This document shows, piece by piece, positions 52,579 to 60,926 of a stretch of 64,000 nucleotides of DNA. Each line of letters starts with the position of its first letter. The stretch's first letter is position 1. Under the pieces are notes generated by a model. It was not told where the DNA came from and did not search any database. It was given only the letters and a program-made list of their open reading frames with translations. Origin of the DNA: UBA5734 sp964528645 (GTDB lineage: Bacteria > Bacillota > Clostridia > Saccharofermentanales > UBA5734); NCBI GenBank assembly GCA_964528645.1, contig CAZGSR010000006.1, forward strand, positions 18,771-82,770, given 5' to 3'. The translations under genes and the position numbers were made by a program.

Positions 52579-53962
52579 ACCCACTGCGGGCCGCAAGGCG
52601 CTCCTTCACTTGCGGCAAATGATCACAGATCACGAACAGGATTTTCTTGCTGCCCTGGACCAGGATTCTGGCAAACCAGCGGTTGAAGCGTACGCGTCAG
52701 AAATCAGCCTGGTCCTGGATGAAATCCGCTTCCTCCTGCGCCAGGGTCATCACGTCCTTAAGCCACGCAAAGTCAGGGGCCTGGGACTCTGGTTGCAAAA
52801 TCAGGCGATAGTCAGCCGGGAACCTTTTGGCCGGGTCCTGGTCATCAGTCCCTGGAACTATCCGTTCCAGCTCTCCCTACTGCCGGTCGCCGGGGCCTTG
52901 CTGGCTGGCAATACCTGTGTCCTCAAACCATCTGAGCTGGCACCCGCGACCGCAGATCTGCTGACTGCACTGGTTCCCCGTTATTTCCCATCGAGTTCTG
53001 GACCTGGTATGCCACGCCTGGAAATTGTATCTGGTGATGCCAAAGTTGCCCGGAATTTATTAGAGGAGCCCTGGGATTTTGTCTTTTTCACAGGCAGTGG
53101 CAAGGTCGGCCAGATTGTTTCAGAAGTCCTCTCGTCCCGCCTGATCCCTCATGTCCTCGAACTGGGGGGCAAGAATCCTGTAATCATTGGGCCTGGCGGT
53201 GTCACTGCGACTCTGGTCCGCCGGCTGGTCTGGGCGAAATTCATCAATTGTGGTCAGACCTGCATCGCTCCTGATGATGTTCTGGTGCCAGAAAAAGATG
53301 CCGAAAAACTCATCGAGCTCCTGACTGCCCAACTCAATAACTTTTATGGTGCCGACCCAGCGCAAAGCACGGATTATGGCCGGATTGGGCATTACCGCCA
53401 TTTTGACCGCCTGGTCCAGATGCTCGAATCGAGTCTGGCGTGTTCTTGTCCTGCGACAGATCTATCAGAAGGTGTCCCCCGTATTTGGGCGGGAGGACAG
53501 TACGACCGGACATCCCTATACTTTGCACCGACTTTGATAACGGGTCTGGCCACAGATGCGCCTTTGGCCAGAGAAGAAATTTTCGGTCCGATCCTGCCCA
53601 TCCAGACATATCGCGACGAAACCCACCTGCGCGAGCTGTTGTCAGCCCGACCGCAACCTCTGACGGTTTACTGCCTCAGCCAGGACAGAGACTTTGGCAG
53701 GCGGATGGAAAAAACCGTCCGCACCAGCTCCTTTGCCCTCAACCAGTTCATCTATCACGCTGCCAGCAGCCACCTGCCCTTTGGCGGTCTGGGCAGCAGT
53801 GGACATGGGCGGTATCACGGTCTGGCCAGCCTGCGGACTTTCACCTATGAAAAAATCACCTACATCCAAACCGGGAAATTCGAGCTGAAACAGCAATTCC
53901 CTCCTTATGGACCAGGAGCACTGGCCGCCTACCGGAACTTCGTCCGTCACTTCCGGCGTTGA
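52571..53962 (+). CDS. Class 3-like aldehyde dehydrogenase (AldH-like)
   Basis: 463-residue NAD(P)-dependent aldehyde dehydrogenase. Catalytic Cys231 is in NCGQTCIAPD, Glu197 in LELGGKNP, and FFTGSGKVG near 172-180 binds the cofactor. N-terminal regions are near full length for the class 3 type, including SPWNYPFQ. In staphyloxanthin synthesis an aldehyde dehydrogenase converts the diaponeurosporen-al to the acid; overlap with the CrtP-like gene by 8 bp supports a linked step. A role in removing lipid aldehydes is the alternative. Confidence 0.85.
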   Translation: MAEPTAGRKALLHLRQMITDHEQDFLAALDQDSGKPAVEAYASEISLVLDEIRFLLRQGHHVLKPRKVRGLGLWLQNQAIVSREPFGRVLVISPWNYPFQLSLLPVAGALLAGNTCVLKPSELAPATADLLTALVPRYFPSSSGPGMPRLEIVSGDAKVARNLLEEPWDFVFFTGSGKVGQIVSEVLSSRLIPHVLELGGKNPVIIGPGGVTATLVRRLVWAKFINCGQTCIAPDDVLVPEKDAEKLIELLTAQLNNFYGADPAQSTDYGRIGHYRHFDRLVQMLESSLACSCPATDLSEGVPRIWAGGQYDRTSLYFAPTLITGLATDAPLAREEIFGPILPIQTYRDETHLRELLSARPQPLTVYCLSQDRDFGRRMEKTVRTSSFALNQFIYHAASSHLPFGGLGSSGHGRYHGLASLRTFTYEKITYIQTGKFELKQQFPPYGPGALAAYRNFVRHFRR

Positions 53963-53978
53963 ATGAACCATAGCAACG

Positions 53979-54012
53979 AAAAAACCCTAGAACCACTGAG
54001 GCTCTAGGGTTT
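53979..54012 (-). terminator. Terminator of the tRNA-Lys/Gln/His unit
   Basis: A 9-bp stem AACCCTAGA with TCTAGGGTT and, on the minus strand, a following T run. On the plus strand only TTTCTCTT follows, so it may weakly end the aldehyde dehydrogenase transcript too. Confidence 0.8.
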
Positions 54013-54016
54013 CTCT

Positions 54017-54092
54017 TGGTGATCCGCCGGAGGCTCGAACTCCGGACCCCCTGATTAAAAGTCAGGTGCTCTACCGACTGAGCTAGCGGATC
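54017..54092 (-). tRNA. tRNA-Lys(TTT)
   Basis: 76 bases with CCA. Acceptor GATCCGC pairs with GCGGATC; loop CTTTTAA gives anticodon TTT. Last of three tRNAs in one unit. Confidence 0.95.
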
Positions 54093-54094
54093 AT

Positions 54095-54169
54095 TGGCTG
54101 GGGTGGCAGGATTTGAACCTACGCATGCGGGAGTCAAAGTCCCGTGCCTTACCGCTTGGCGACACCCCA
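54095..54169 (-). tRNA. tRNA-Gln(TTG)
   Basis: 75 bases with CCA. Acceptor TGGGGTG/CACCCCA; stem CGGGA/TCCCG encloses CTTTGAC, anticodon TTG. The first U1-A72 pair is typical of glutamine tRNA. Confidence 0.95.
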
Positions 54170-54221
54170 CCGGTCGGCATGATCGGTCACAGGTGCCTGG
54201 CGGCTCCGATCGGGAAATGAA

Positions 54222-54298
54222 TGGGGTGGGATATGGGAATCGAACCCACGACCTCCAGAGCCACAATCTGGCACTCTAACCAACTGAGCTAATCCCAC
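54222..54298 (-). tRNA. tRNA-His(GTG)
   Basis: 77 bases with CCA, acceptor GTGGGAT/ATCCCAC, stem CCAGA/TCTGG enclosing TTGTGGC, anticodon GTG. A G precedes position 1 (54299) and pairs with the C73 discriminator, giving the encoded G-1 that is specific to His. Confidence 0.95.
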
Positions 54299-54330
54299 CA
54301 CGTAGATCCCGGCTGCCGTGGCACGAAGTG

Positions 54331-54359
54331 ATTATAAGGATCACACAAAGGCTTGTCAA
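54331..54359 (-). promoter_or_regulatory. Consensus promoter of the tRNA-His/Gln/Lys unit
   Basis: Perfect TTGACA and TATAAT on the minus strand with a 17-base spacer, about 30 bases before tRNA-His. Confidence 0.9.
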
Positions 54360-54430
54360 GCGATCCTGGAAAAATCGTCTGAACGGATTTTCCGAGGATT
54401 TTTTTGCCAAATTTCAAGTTACCCATTCTG

Positions 54431-54439
54431 CTATACTGG
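54431..54439 (+). promoter_or_regulatory. Candidate extended -10 promoter of GNAT gene
   Basis: TGCTATACT forms an extended -10 about 48 bases before the acetyltransferase start. No good -35 is seen. Confidence 0.35.
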
Positions 54440-54486
54440 TATCCGGAGCCTTCGTGGCTTATCAATCATTCCCCGGAGGTCTGATT

Positions 54487-55071
54487 ATGACTGAATTTCA
54501 CTCCAGCCATCCGCTGCCGGTCGTAGAAAAACTGCCGCTGAATGGACCTCGGCTATCCTTGACCGCTTACAGCAAAGACGATCTGGCTGCCTTGTTGCCA
54601 TTTTTCCAGGACCTATCGACCTTGCGCTATTATTTGCCGACCACCGTTCGTCCTTTTAATCTGGAGCAGCTGGACCTTCTGCTATCGGACTGGAATGACG
54701 GCCAGAGCAATTTCGTCTTTGCCATCCGCCATGAAGGTGAAATCTGTGGCCTGGTCAACTTGGACGGCCTCGATTTCCCGAACAGCCATGCTGAGATCGG
54801 TATTGCCATCACGAACAAATTGCAGCGCGGCCAGGGATTTGCCAGCGAGGCGCTCCAGCTGCTGCTTGACTTTGCCTTCGGCGAACTCAATTTGCAGCGG
54901 ATCTGGTGCCGGATCATCAGTGGCAACGATCCTTCGGTCCGTTTGTTTACCCGGACAGGATTTGTCCAGGAAGGCGTCTTGCGCCAACATGTACGTCGTT
55001 CCGGTGCATTTCGCGACATGCTGGTGTTTGGCCTGCTGCGTGATGAATACAAGGCGCTGGCAAATCCATAG
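54487..55071 (+). CDS. RimJ/RimL-like GNAT acetyltransferase
   Basis: 194-residue acetyltransferase of the GNAT fold. The acetyl-CoA loop lies in the ITNKLQRGQGFASEAL segment, preceded by VNLDGLD and followed by NDPSVRLFTRTGFVQEGVLR, as in RimJ/RimL proteins that acetylate protein N-termini or small amines. Substrate unknown. ATG at 54487 after GGAGG; the open frame reaches back to 54328 without a site. It is monocistronic between the divergent tRNA unit and the phosphofructokinase promoter. Confidence 0.85.
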   Translation: MTEFHSSHPLPVVEKLPLNGPRLSLTAYSKDDLAALLPFFQDLSTLRYYLPTTVRPFNLEQLDLLLSDWNDGQSNFVFAIRHEGEICGLVNLDGLDFPNSHAEIGIAITNKLQRGQGFASEALQLLLDFAFGELNLQRIWCRIISGNDPSVRLFTRTGFVQEGVLRQHVRRSGAFRDMLVFGLLRDEYKALANP

Positions 55072-55115
55072 ACCCCACCTGGCAGCAGATCTTCAAACAC
55101 ACTTTCATGTTTGGC

Positions 55116-55144
55116 TTGTCCCTCTTTTCGTTGCATGGTAAGAT
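55116..55144 (+). promoter_or_regulatory. Promoter of the phosphofructokinase gene
   Basis: TTGTCC and TAAGAT with a 17-base spacer, about 55 bases before the ATG. Confidence 0.5.
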
Positions 55145-55198
55145 AGTTTCGGTATTTGATGTTCCGGATGGAATCCGGGAATTACAGGAGGATTTTTC

Positions 55199-56446
55199 AT
55201 GAGCAAACTGATAGGTAATGCGATTTTTGGCCAGTCCGGCGGCCCGACTTCGGTCATCAACGCCAGTGCTGCAGGCGTCTTTACAGAAGCCCTCAAGCAG
55301 ACCGGTGTGATCGAGAAGGTTTATGGCGCAGCCAATGGCATCGTGGGCATCCTGAACGAGAAATTCTATGACATCGGACAGGAGGATCCGGCAGAGCTTG
55401 AACTGTTGAAGACCACCCCCTCCTCTGCCCTCGGCTCCTGCCGCTACAAACTGGCCAAGCCAGAAGTCGACGACACCGACTACAAGCGCATCCTCGAGGT
55501 CTTCAAGAAATACAACATCCGCTATTTCTTTTACAACGGCGGCAACGACTCGATGGACACCTGCAACAAGATCTCCAAATTCATCGCCAAGTCCGGCTAC
55601 GAATGCCGCGTCATCGGCGTTCCCAAGACCATCGATAATGACCTGTTCGGCACTGACCACTGCCCGGGCTTTGCCTCTGCAGCCAAATACATCGCCACCA
55701 CGGTCATGGAAGTCTACCTCGATGCCCGCGTCTATGATACCGGCATGATCACAGTCATCGAAATCATGGGCCGCAATGCCGGCTGGCTGACTGCCGCTTC
55801 CGCTCTGGCTGCTCACAAGGGCCTCGGTCCGGACCTGATCTATCTGCCAGAAGTCGACTTTGACCTCGACAAAATGCTTGTTGACGTCAAGAAAGTCTAC
55901 GAGAAGGAAAAGAAAGTCATCGTCTGCGTCTCTGAGGGTGTCAAGACGAAGGAAGGCAAATACATCCCTGAGCTGGTCGGTGAAGTCTCCGTCGATGCCT
56001 TCGGCCACAAGCAGATGGGTGGCACAGCTGCCGTGCTCGCCAACTACCTCAAGGAAAAGATGGGCTGCAAGGTCCGTGGCATCGAGCTGTCCCTGATGCA
56101 GCGCTGCGCCGCTCACCTGGCCTCCAAGTCCGACGTCGAGGAATCCTTCCTCTCTGGCCAGACCGCTGTCCGTATCGCCGTGGACGGCATGACCGACTTC
56201 ATGGTTGGCTTCCAGCGTCCTGAACAGGGTGAATACAAATGCGAGATCAAACTGATTCCCCTGAACGATGTCGCTAACACTGAAAAAGTGGTGCCGAAAG
56301 AATGGATCAATGATGACGGCAACTTCGTCAACGAGAAATTCATTGAATACGCTCTGCCCCTGATCCAGGGCGAGTCCAAGATTGCGATCGAAGATGGCCT
56401 GCCCCGTTTCGCCAAGCTCAAGAAAGTCCTCGTCGAGAAAAAGTAA
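55199..56446 (+). CDS. Pyrophosphate-dependent phosphofructokinase
   Basis: Likely phosphorylates fructose 6-phosphate using PPi. The 415-residue protein has GQSGGPTSVINAS near the start, GGNDS at 114-118 in place of the GGDGS of ATP enzymes, and PKTIDND at 142-148. The residue at that position is the classical discriminator for PPi use; Asn is less common than Asp, so donor choice is inferred. SD AGGAGG. Codon choice looks more biased to C-ending codons than in neighbours, as for a highly expressed glycolytic gene. It ends in a terminator and has its own promoter. Confidence 0.88.
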   Translation: MSKLIGNAIFGQSGGPTSVINASAAGVFTEALKQTGVIEKVYGAANGIVGILNEKFYDIGQEDPAELELLKTTPSSALGSCRYKLAKPEVDDTDYKRILEVFKKYNIRYFFYNGGNDSMDTCNKISKFIAKSGYECRVIGVPKTIDNDLFGTDHCPGFASAAKYIATTVMEVYLDARVYDTGMITVIEIMGRNAGWLTAASALAAHKGLGPDLIYLPEVDFDLDKMLVDVKKVYEKEKKVIVCVSEGVKTKEGKYIPELVGEVSVDAFGHKQMGGTAAVLANYLKEKMGCKVRGIELSLMQRCAAHLASKSDVEESFLSGQTAVRIAVDGMTDFMVGFQRPEQGEYKCEIKLIPLNDVANTEKVVPKEWINDDGNFVNEKFIEYALPLIQGESKIAIEDGLPRFAKLKKVLVEKK

Positions 56447-56482
56447 TCGACGCTACAGGATGAACAGGAATTGAAACAGGAA

Positions 56483-56507
56483 GGGCTGCCAGCTGGCAGC
56501 CCTTTTT
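56483..56507 (+). terminator. Terminator of phosphofructokinase
   Basis: A palindromic 10-bp stem GGGCTGCCAG/CTGGCAGCCC followed by TTTTTC, 36 bases after the stop. Strong on the plus strand. Confidence 0.9.
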
Positions 56508-56551
56508 CTTGCTCATCGGCCTCTGCCAAATCCTTGGCCTTGGGGACTCAA

Positions 56552-57247
56552 TCAGCCAGGTCTGGATTTGCCCTTTTTATGCGCCGTATTCTTTCTCGCT
56601 GGAGGCATTCGTTTGGCCAGGACCTGCGGACGGGCGACGGAATAACCAAAAAACCCCAGCATTTTGCCCAGTGAATAATAATTGCCATGCGCATAGGCAA
56701 CAAGTCCAGCCTTGTCCAGACGCAGGCGGTTGTCAGCGTCGAGCAAACGTGGGTCCACTTCCACCGCTGCTACGCGAGCCAGGAAAAGGTCATGGGAACC
56801 GAGGGGCAGGATCTGTTCCACCTGGCAGGAAAGTGTCAGTGGGCTCTGGGCAACCGCTGGTGCATGGTTCATCTGGCTGGCCTTGACAGCACTGAGCTTG
56901 CAGGCAGTGAATTTGTCCAAATCCCGGCCTGTTTTGACGCCGCAAAAATCAGTCGCCTGCAGCAGCTTTTCATCAACCAGATTGATAACGAACTCTCTGC
57001 TTTGACTGATCTGGGAGTGGGAATACCGTGAAGGCCGGATGGAGACAGACACCATGGGGGGCTCGGAATTGATCGTACCTGCCCAGGCAACCGTGATCAT
57101 GTTGGCCTGGTCACAGCCTTCCCCGGGCAAGCCGCAGCAGGATACCAGCACCACCGGGACCGGGGCCAGCAAGGTCGAAGGGTTCAGTTCCACTTTGGGA
57201 GGTAAAACCTGAGTCTGTGGTGTTTTTAAATCAGGATGCTGATCCAT
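56552..57247 (-). CDS. Flavin reductase-like FMN-binding protein
   Basis: 231-residue protein of the flavin reductase/DIM6-NTAB type with the N-terminal CGLPGEGCDQANMITVAW region in pieces (NMITVAWAG near 49-57) and SRYSHSQI, VINL in the FMN-binding half. Such proteins reduce flavins or bind FMN; the substrate is not known. The ATG is preceded by GAGGCACG. It is the last of a minus operon after ogt, 12 bp apart. Confidence 0.8.
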   Translation of the reverse strand: MDQHPDLKTPQTQVLPPKVELNPSTLLAPVPVVLVSCCGLPGEGCDQANMITVAWAGTINSEPPMVSVSIRPSRYSHSQISQSREFVINLVDEKLLQATDFCGVKTGRDLDKFTACKLSAVKASQMNHAPAVAQSPLTLSCQVEQILPLGSHDLFLARVAAVEVDPRLLDADNRLRLDKAGLVAYAHGNYYSLGKMLGFFGYSVARPQVLAKRMPPARKNTAHKKGKSRPG

Positions 57248-57259
57248 CGTGCCTCACTT

Positions 57260-57805
57260 TCAAATGCCTAGCATTTCATGATTGAGCAAATAGGCTTTCA
57301 AATCGATGCCCCCGGCAAAACCCACCAGGCGGCCATTCTTACCAATTACCCGGTGGCAGGGAACCATCACAGGAAGCGGATTGGCAGCACACGCTGAGCC
57401 TACCGCCCGTGCCAGCTGGCGCGGCACCTGGCCCGGCTTGGCAATCCGGTAGGCCAAATCTTCATAAGACCAGGTCGCCCCATAGGGAATCTGGCGCAAT
57501 TGATCCCAGACCAGGCGCTGGAAGACAGTGCCAGACTGAATGTCGACCGGAACCGTAAATATCTGCAGCTGTCCGGAGAAATAGGCTCGAAGCTGGCGGC
57601 AGGCCTCCAGCAGGACTGGTGGAGCATCATCCACGATCATCTGGTGGCCAGGCCTGCTGGCTCCAGGAAAGGCAGGATCAAGAAAGTTGATCCGGATGAT
57701 GGCGGTCTCATTGCTCTGGAGATGAAGCGCTCCAGCAGCAAAAGTCAGAATGGCGTCATAAATGATCTGCGTGGGCTTTGGCGCCTGCTGGATCTGGCTC
57801 GTCAA
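57260..57805 (-). CDS. ogt: Methylated-DNA--protein-cysteine methyltransferase
   Basis: Suicide repair enzyme that removes O6-methylguanine methyl. The 181-residue protein has an N-terminal helper domain and the active-site motif VPCHRVIG, with the catalytic Cys before His, and FQRLVWDQLRQIPYG as the wing-helix start. The start is TTG at 57805 with GGAGG about eight bases upstream, inside the tail of the lipoprotein gene. The ATG there is in another frame. Follows the lipoprotein gene by 3 bp. Confidence 0.93.
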   Translation of the reverse strand: MTSQIQQAPKPTQIIYDAILTFAAGALHLQSNETAIIRINFLDPAFPGASRPGHQMIVDDAPPVLLEACRQLRAYFSGQLQIFTVPVDIQSGTVFQRLVWDQLRQIPYGATWSYEDLAYRIAKPGQVPRQLARAVGSACAANPLPVMVPCHRVIGKNGRLVGFAGGIDLKAYLLNHEMLGI

Positions 57806-57808
57806 CTT

Positions 57809-59284
57809 TCATCCCTCCTCTCTCTGGTCCCAAGCTTGCTGCAAGCTCTGGATAACCGGTTCAATGTCTGGCTCAGCCAGGAGACGGTACGCCACTGGGC
57901 CAGCCAGCTCTCGTTGCAGCGCAGGCCAGTCAAAGATTTTGAAAGCGCCCCCAGGTGCTGGATGGTCCAGTAAATCTGGCAACGCCTCCATTGCGCCTGT
58001 ACGGCCGCTGATCGGATCGAGAAAGGCAGCCCAGACCTCCCTGTCCCGGACGATCGGGAAAAGGCCTGGTTGTGGCGACAGGCGATTCTGAAGGTACAGG
58101 GCATCCGGATCTGAAGCCAAAAAGGCTGCAACCTGGCAAGCCAGATCAGGTTGGCCAGTGGATTTACTGACACTGAGTGCCTGGACGCTGACTGGATAGG
58201 GATCTTTCGAGGCTGCTGTCGAAGGGAGCGGCAAGACCAGTCGATCTGGCCCGCCAGAATCAAGCATGGCCAGCTGACTGGAGTCAATGACCTGGTATGC
58301 AACCTGATGGCTATCCAGTTTATCCTGGGTCGCTGCCACGTAATCTGAATAGCTGATCGATGCTGCTATGCCTGTCGCGCCATCTGTAACCAGATGACGC
58401 AAGGCCTGGACCGTACTGGTAAATTCAGGCTGACTGAAATCATAGCTTATGCCATTCCAGCCAACCCATCCAGTATAAGCATCTGATCCGCTTTCCAGGA
58501 CAGTCAACAGCGCTTCCGGATTGGCAATGGCCAGCTGGGTTGCGTCAGATGCAGCCACCAGCTGATGGCACTGTTCGACAAATTCGGGCCAGCTGGGTCT
58601 ATTGTCGAATACACCTGGAATTGCATCTGGTATTGCTCGAGGATGGTACAGCAGGACCGGGACAGACAGCCTCCAGGGCAAATAAAGAAAACCCTGTGGG
58701 CTCATGCTGGCGGATAGCAAAGCGGGGCTGACTTTGTCTGCAGACAGCCGCTTGTCATCCATCAGGTAGGGGGTCAAGTCCAAGAGTTGACTGGCCTGCA
58801 GGGCTGAATAATGGTCTGTCAGCACCAAGTCAGGCCAGTTACCCGCAGCTGTCCAGGTCCGGGCCAGTTCATCTGTCAAGAATTCGGCCTGCGGCAGTGG
58901 TTCTGCCACCAGGCGCAGATCGGAATCATAGGCAGACAGGTAGTCCAGGCTGATGTGGCTGCCTCGGCTGTCCTCGTGTCCCAGGGTGCTGACCTGGTTT
59001 AGAGTCAGTTCGTAATATCGGCCCAGGAGATCGAGTTGCTCCGCTTGCCAGGGGCCTGCTATGCGCAGGGTGACATGCTGGCGGTGAGTCGATCCATCAT
59101 CCAAAGCTGTGGTACGTGGTTCGGACAGGCTCGGTGCTGATGCTTGCTGGCCATCGGAACGCAGGGGTATGTGCGGATAGTTGGATGAAGCTGGCAGAGA
59201 ACAACCCGCCAGTGGCACACAGACCAGGGCCAGACACCCCATCCCGATCCCCAGGATCCATCTGCGCCAGGTCCATTTATCCAT
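57809..59284 (-). CDS. Orphan family 1-like solute-binding lipoprotein
   Basis: 491-residue predicted lipoprotein. The signal peptide ends in a lipobox CVPLAGCS with lipidated Cys at 28. The mature part is like an extracellular sugar-binding protein: LARTWTAAGNWPDLVLTDH in pieces and a LPWRLSVPVLLYHP segment, with hydrophobic aromatic-rich stretches. No permease genes are near, so it is an orphan. Start at 59284 overlaps folA by 8 bp; an upstream in-frame ATG at 59296 is possible. A much longer frame to 59479 is the opposite of folA and is rejected. Confidence 0.72.
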   Translation of the reverse strand: MDKWTWRRWILGIGMGCLALVCVPLAGCSLPASSNYPHIPLRSDGQQASAPSLSEPRTTALDDGSTHRQHVTLRIAGPWQAEQLDLLGRYYELTLNQVSTLGHEDSRGSHISLDYLSAYDSDLRLVAEPLPQAEFLTDELARTWTAAGNWPDLVLTDHYSALQASQLLDLTPYLMDDKRLSADKVSPALLSASMSPQGFLYLPWRLSVPVLLYHPRAIPDAIPGVFDNRPSWPEFVEQCHQLVAASDATQLAIANPEALLTVLESGSDAYTGWVGWNGISYDFSQPEFTSTVQALRHLVTDGATGIAASISYSDYVAATQDKLDSHQVAYQVIDSSQLAMLDSGGPDRLVLPLPSTAASKDPYPVSVQALSVSKSTGQPDLACQVAAFLASDPDALYLQNRLSPQPGLFPIVRDREVWAAFLDPISGRTGAMEALPDLLDHPAPGGAFKIFDWPALQRELAGPVAYRLLAEPDIEPVIQSLQQAWDQREEG

Positions 59285-59771
59285 TGGTTTTTTCATAGAC
59301 CAGATAATTAAACACCAGTCCATTTTCTTCCTGGGCAGGTTCCGACAGAACACAGTGCCACTCTGGCAGCTGATCAAGGTCTGGGAAATACGTGTCCGCT
59401 GGCTGCTGGCGGTGGATACGGGTGACATAAACGCGCTGGCAGTCAGGCAGGAATTCACGGTAGATGCTGCTGCCACCAATCACATAGATGTGTTTGTCCG
59501 GATGCAGCGCCACGGCTGCGAGAACTTCTTCGCGGTTGTGGCAGATGGTCGCCCCTTCTATAACCAGGGACTGGTTCCTGGATACAACCAGATTGATGCG
59601 TGACGGCAACGGACGCCCGCCTGGAAAGGTCTGGAGCGTCTTGCGGCCCAGGATGACAACCTGGCCCATCGTCATTTCTTTGAACCGTTTCAGATCGGCT
59701 TTGATCCGAAACAGCAAATCGTCCTGATAGCCTATGCCCCAGGCTAGGTCCACTGCGACAATCGCGTCCAT
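59277..59771 (-). CDS. folA: Dihydrofolate reductase
   Basis: Reduces dihydrofolate using NADPH. The 164-residue protein starts with IVAVDLAWGIGYQDDLLFRI, giving the usual Trp20-like loop and the substrate-binding acid in the DDLLF segment, and has the LGRKTLQTFPGGRPLP and VIGGSSIY boxes. It follows thyA by 4 bp, the classical folate pair that recycles the dihydrofolate made by thymidylate synthase. ATG is clear although its SD is weak. Confidence 0.95.
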   Translation of the reverse strand: MDAIVAVDLAWGIGYQDDLLFRIKADLKRFKEMTMGQVVILGRKTLQTFPGGRPLPSRINLVVSRNQSLVIEGATICHNREEVLAAVALHPDKHIYVIGGSSIYREFLPDCQRVYVTRIHRQQPADTYFPDLDQLPEWHCVLSEPAQEENGLVFNYLVYEKTNG

Positions 59772-59775
59772 CTGA

Positions 59776-60606
59776 TCAGACCGCCACGGGAATCCGGGTC
59801 ATTTTCTCCCCGGCCTGATAATCCTTCAATTCGATATCATCGATTGTGAATTGGTAGAAATCCTTGATCTCCGGATTGAGCACCAGGGTGGGAGCTGGAT
59901 AGGCTGTGCGGGAAATGAGTTCCCGGACCAGGGGTACATGGCGGTCGTAGATGTGGGCATCGGCGATGACATGGACCAGCTCACCCACGGCAAGGCCGCT
60001 GACCTGGGCAAACAGGTGGACAAGAACGGCATACTGGGTGACATTCCAGCTATTGGCCACCAGCATGTCCTGTGAACGCTGGTTCAGGATGGCATTCAGC
60101 GTGTTACCGGAAACATTGAGGGTCAGGCTGTAGGCGCAAGGGTAAAGCTGCATGGCGTGCAAGTCCTGGTGATTGTACAGGTTCGTCAGCATGCGCCTGC
60201 TGCTGGGATTGTGCAGGAGATCAAACAGCAGGCGGTCAACCTGGTCGAATTCACCTTCTTTGTAGATCGACTTCTGTGCCAGCTGGTAGCCGTATGCTTT
60301 GCCGATCGTTCCCTGCTCATCAGCCCAACTGTCCCAGATGTGGCTGTTCAGGTCAGCGACCCGGTTTGACTTTTTCTGCCAAATCCAGAGCAATTCATCA
60401 ATGGCTGCCTTGAAATTAATCGGGCGCAAGGTCAGGATGGGGAATTCCTCAGCCAGATTATACCGGTTGACAACCCCGAAGGACTTGATGGTGTAGGCAG
60501 GTGTGCCATCATCCCAGCGCGGGCGGACATCGTTGCCGGTTTCATCATACCCCTCACTCAAAATCTGATGGCAATTATCAATAAAAAGATCGTCTGCACG
60601 GCTCAT
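59776..60606 (-). CDS. thyA: Thymidylate synthase ThyA
   Basis: Methylates dUMP to dTMP with methylenetetrahydrofolate. The 276-residue protein has the catalytic Cys in YPCAYS, LNQRSQDMLVA and HIYDRH in the usual order. The residue after Cys is Ala where most ThyAs have His; I recall the same in the Bacillus subtilis ThyA type, so it is a subtype mark. Upstream promoter with TTGTGA/TATACT; SD AAGGA about 12 bases away. Operon with folA, the lipoprotein gene, ogt and the flavin reductase. Confidence 0.94.
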   Translation of the reverse strand: MSRADDLFIDNCHQILSEGYDETGNDVRPRWDDGTPAYTIKSFGVVNRYNLAEEFPILTLRPINFKAAIDELLWIWQKKSNRVADLNSHIWDSWADEQGTIGKAYGYQLAQKSIYKEGEFDQVDRLLFDLLHNPSSRRMLTNLYNHQDLHAMQLYPCAYSLTLNVSGNTLNAILNQRSQDMLVANSWNVTQYAVLVHLFAQVSGLAVGELVHVIADAHIYDRHVPLVRELISRTAYPAPTLVLNPEIKDFYQFTIDDIELKDYQAGEKMTRIPVAV

Positions 60607-60651
60607 GGCTCAAGTCATCCTTCCTGTCTGTAAAACTTGTCTGCAAGTACC

Positions 60652-60680
60652 AGTATAAGCAAAGCGCTCTGGGATCACAA
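60652..60680 (-). promoter_or_regulatory. Promoter of the thyA operon
   Basis: TTGTGA and TATACT on the minus strand with a 17-base spacer, about 45 bases before thyA and directly after the tRNA-Pro terminator. Confidence 0.6.
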
Positions 60681-60681
60681 T

Positions 60682-60727
60682 AAAAACGACCAGTTCCTTC
60701 TGGCATTGCCTGCTGGAAACTGGTCGT
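60682..60727 (-). terminator. Terminator after tRNA-Pro
   Basis: A stem of about 12 bp, ACGACCAGTTTCC with GGAACTGGTCGT with one bulge, with a 17-base loop and TTTTT on the minus strand. It separates tRNA-Pro from thyA. Confidence 0.8.
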
Positions 60728-60737
60728 CTGTTATAAC

Positions 60738-60813
60738 TGGTCGGAGTGAGAGGACTTGAACCTCCGGCCTCTTGGTCCCGAACCAAGCGCTCTACCACCT
60801 GAGCCACACCCCG
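60738..60813 (-). tRNA. tRNA-Pro(CGG)
   Basis: 76 bases with CCA. Acceptor CGGGGTG/CACTCCG, with one G-T; stem CTTGG/CCAAG encloses TTCGGGA, giving anticodon CGG for CCG codons. Confidence 0.95.
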
Positions 60814-60825
60814 TTGACTTTTGCT

Positions 60826-60854
60826 ATTCTACTGGTAAAGAACCACAGTGTCAA
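60826..60854 (-). promoter_or_regulatory. Promoter of tRNA-Pro
   Basis: TTGACA and TAGAAT with a 17-base spacer on the minus strand, 13 bases before the tRNA. Near consensus. Confidence 0.75.
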
Positions 60855-60926
60855 GGGCGTTTTCGAACTTCGCCAAGATCCATGGATTCTCAGCCCGGCA
60901 GAGGCAAAAGTTGGCACAAGCTTGGA

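Noticed and set aside
59776..60606. ThyA as a catalytic mutant because PCH reads PCA
   Set aside because: The same residue is recalled in the Bacillus subtilis ThyA type, and the rest of the active site is intact.
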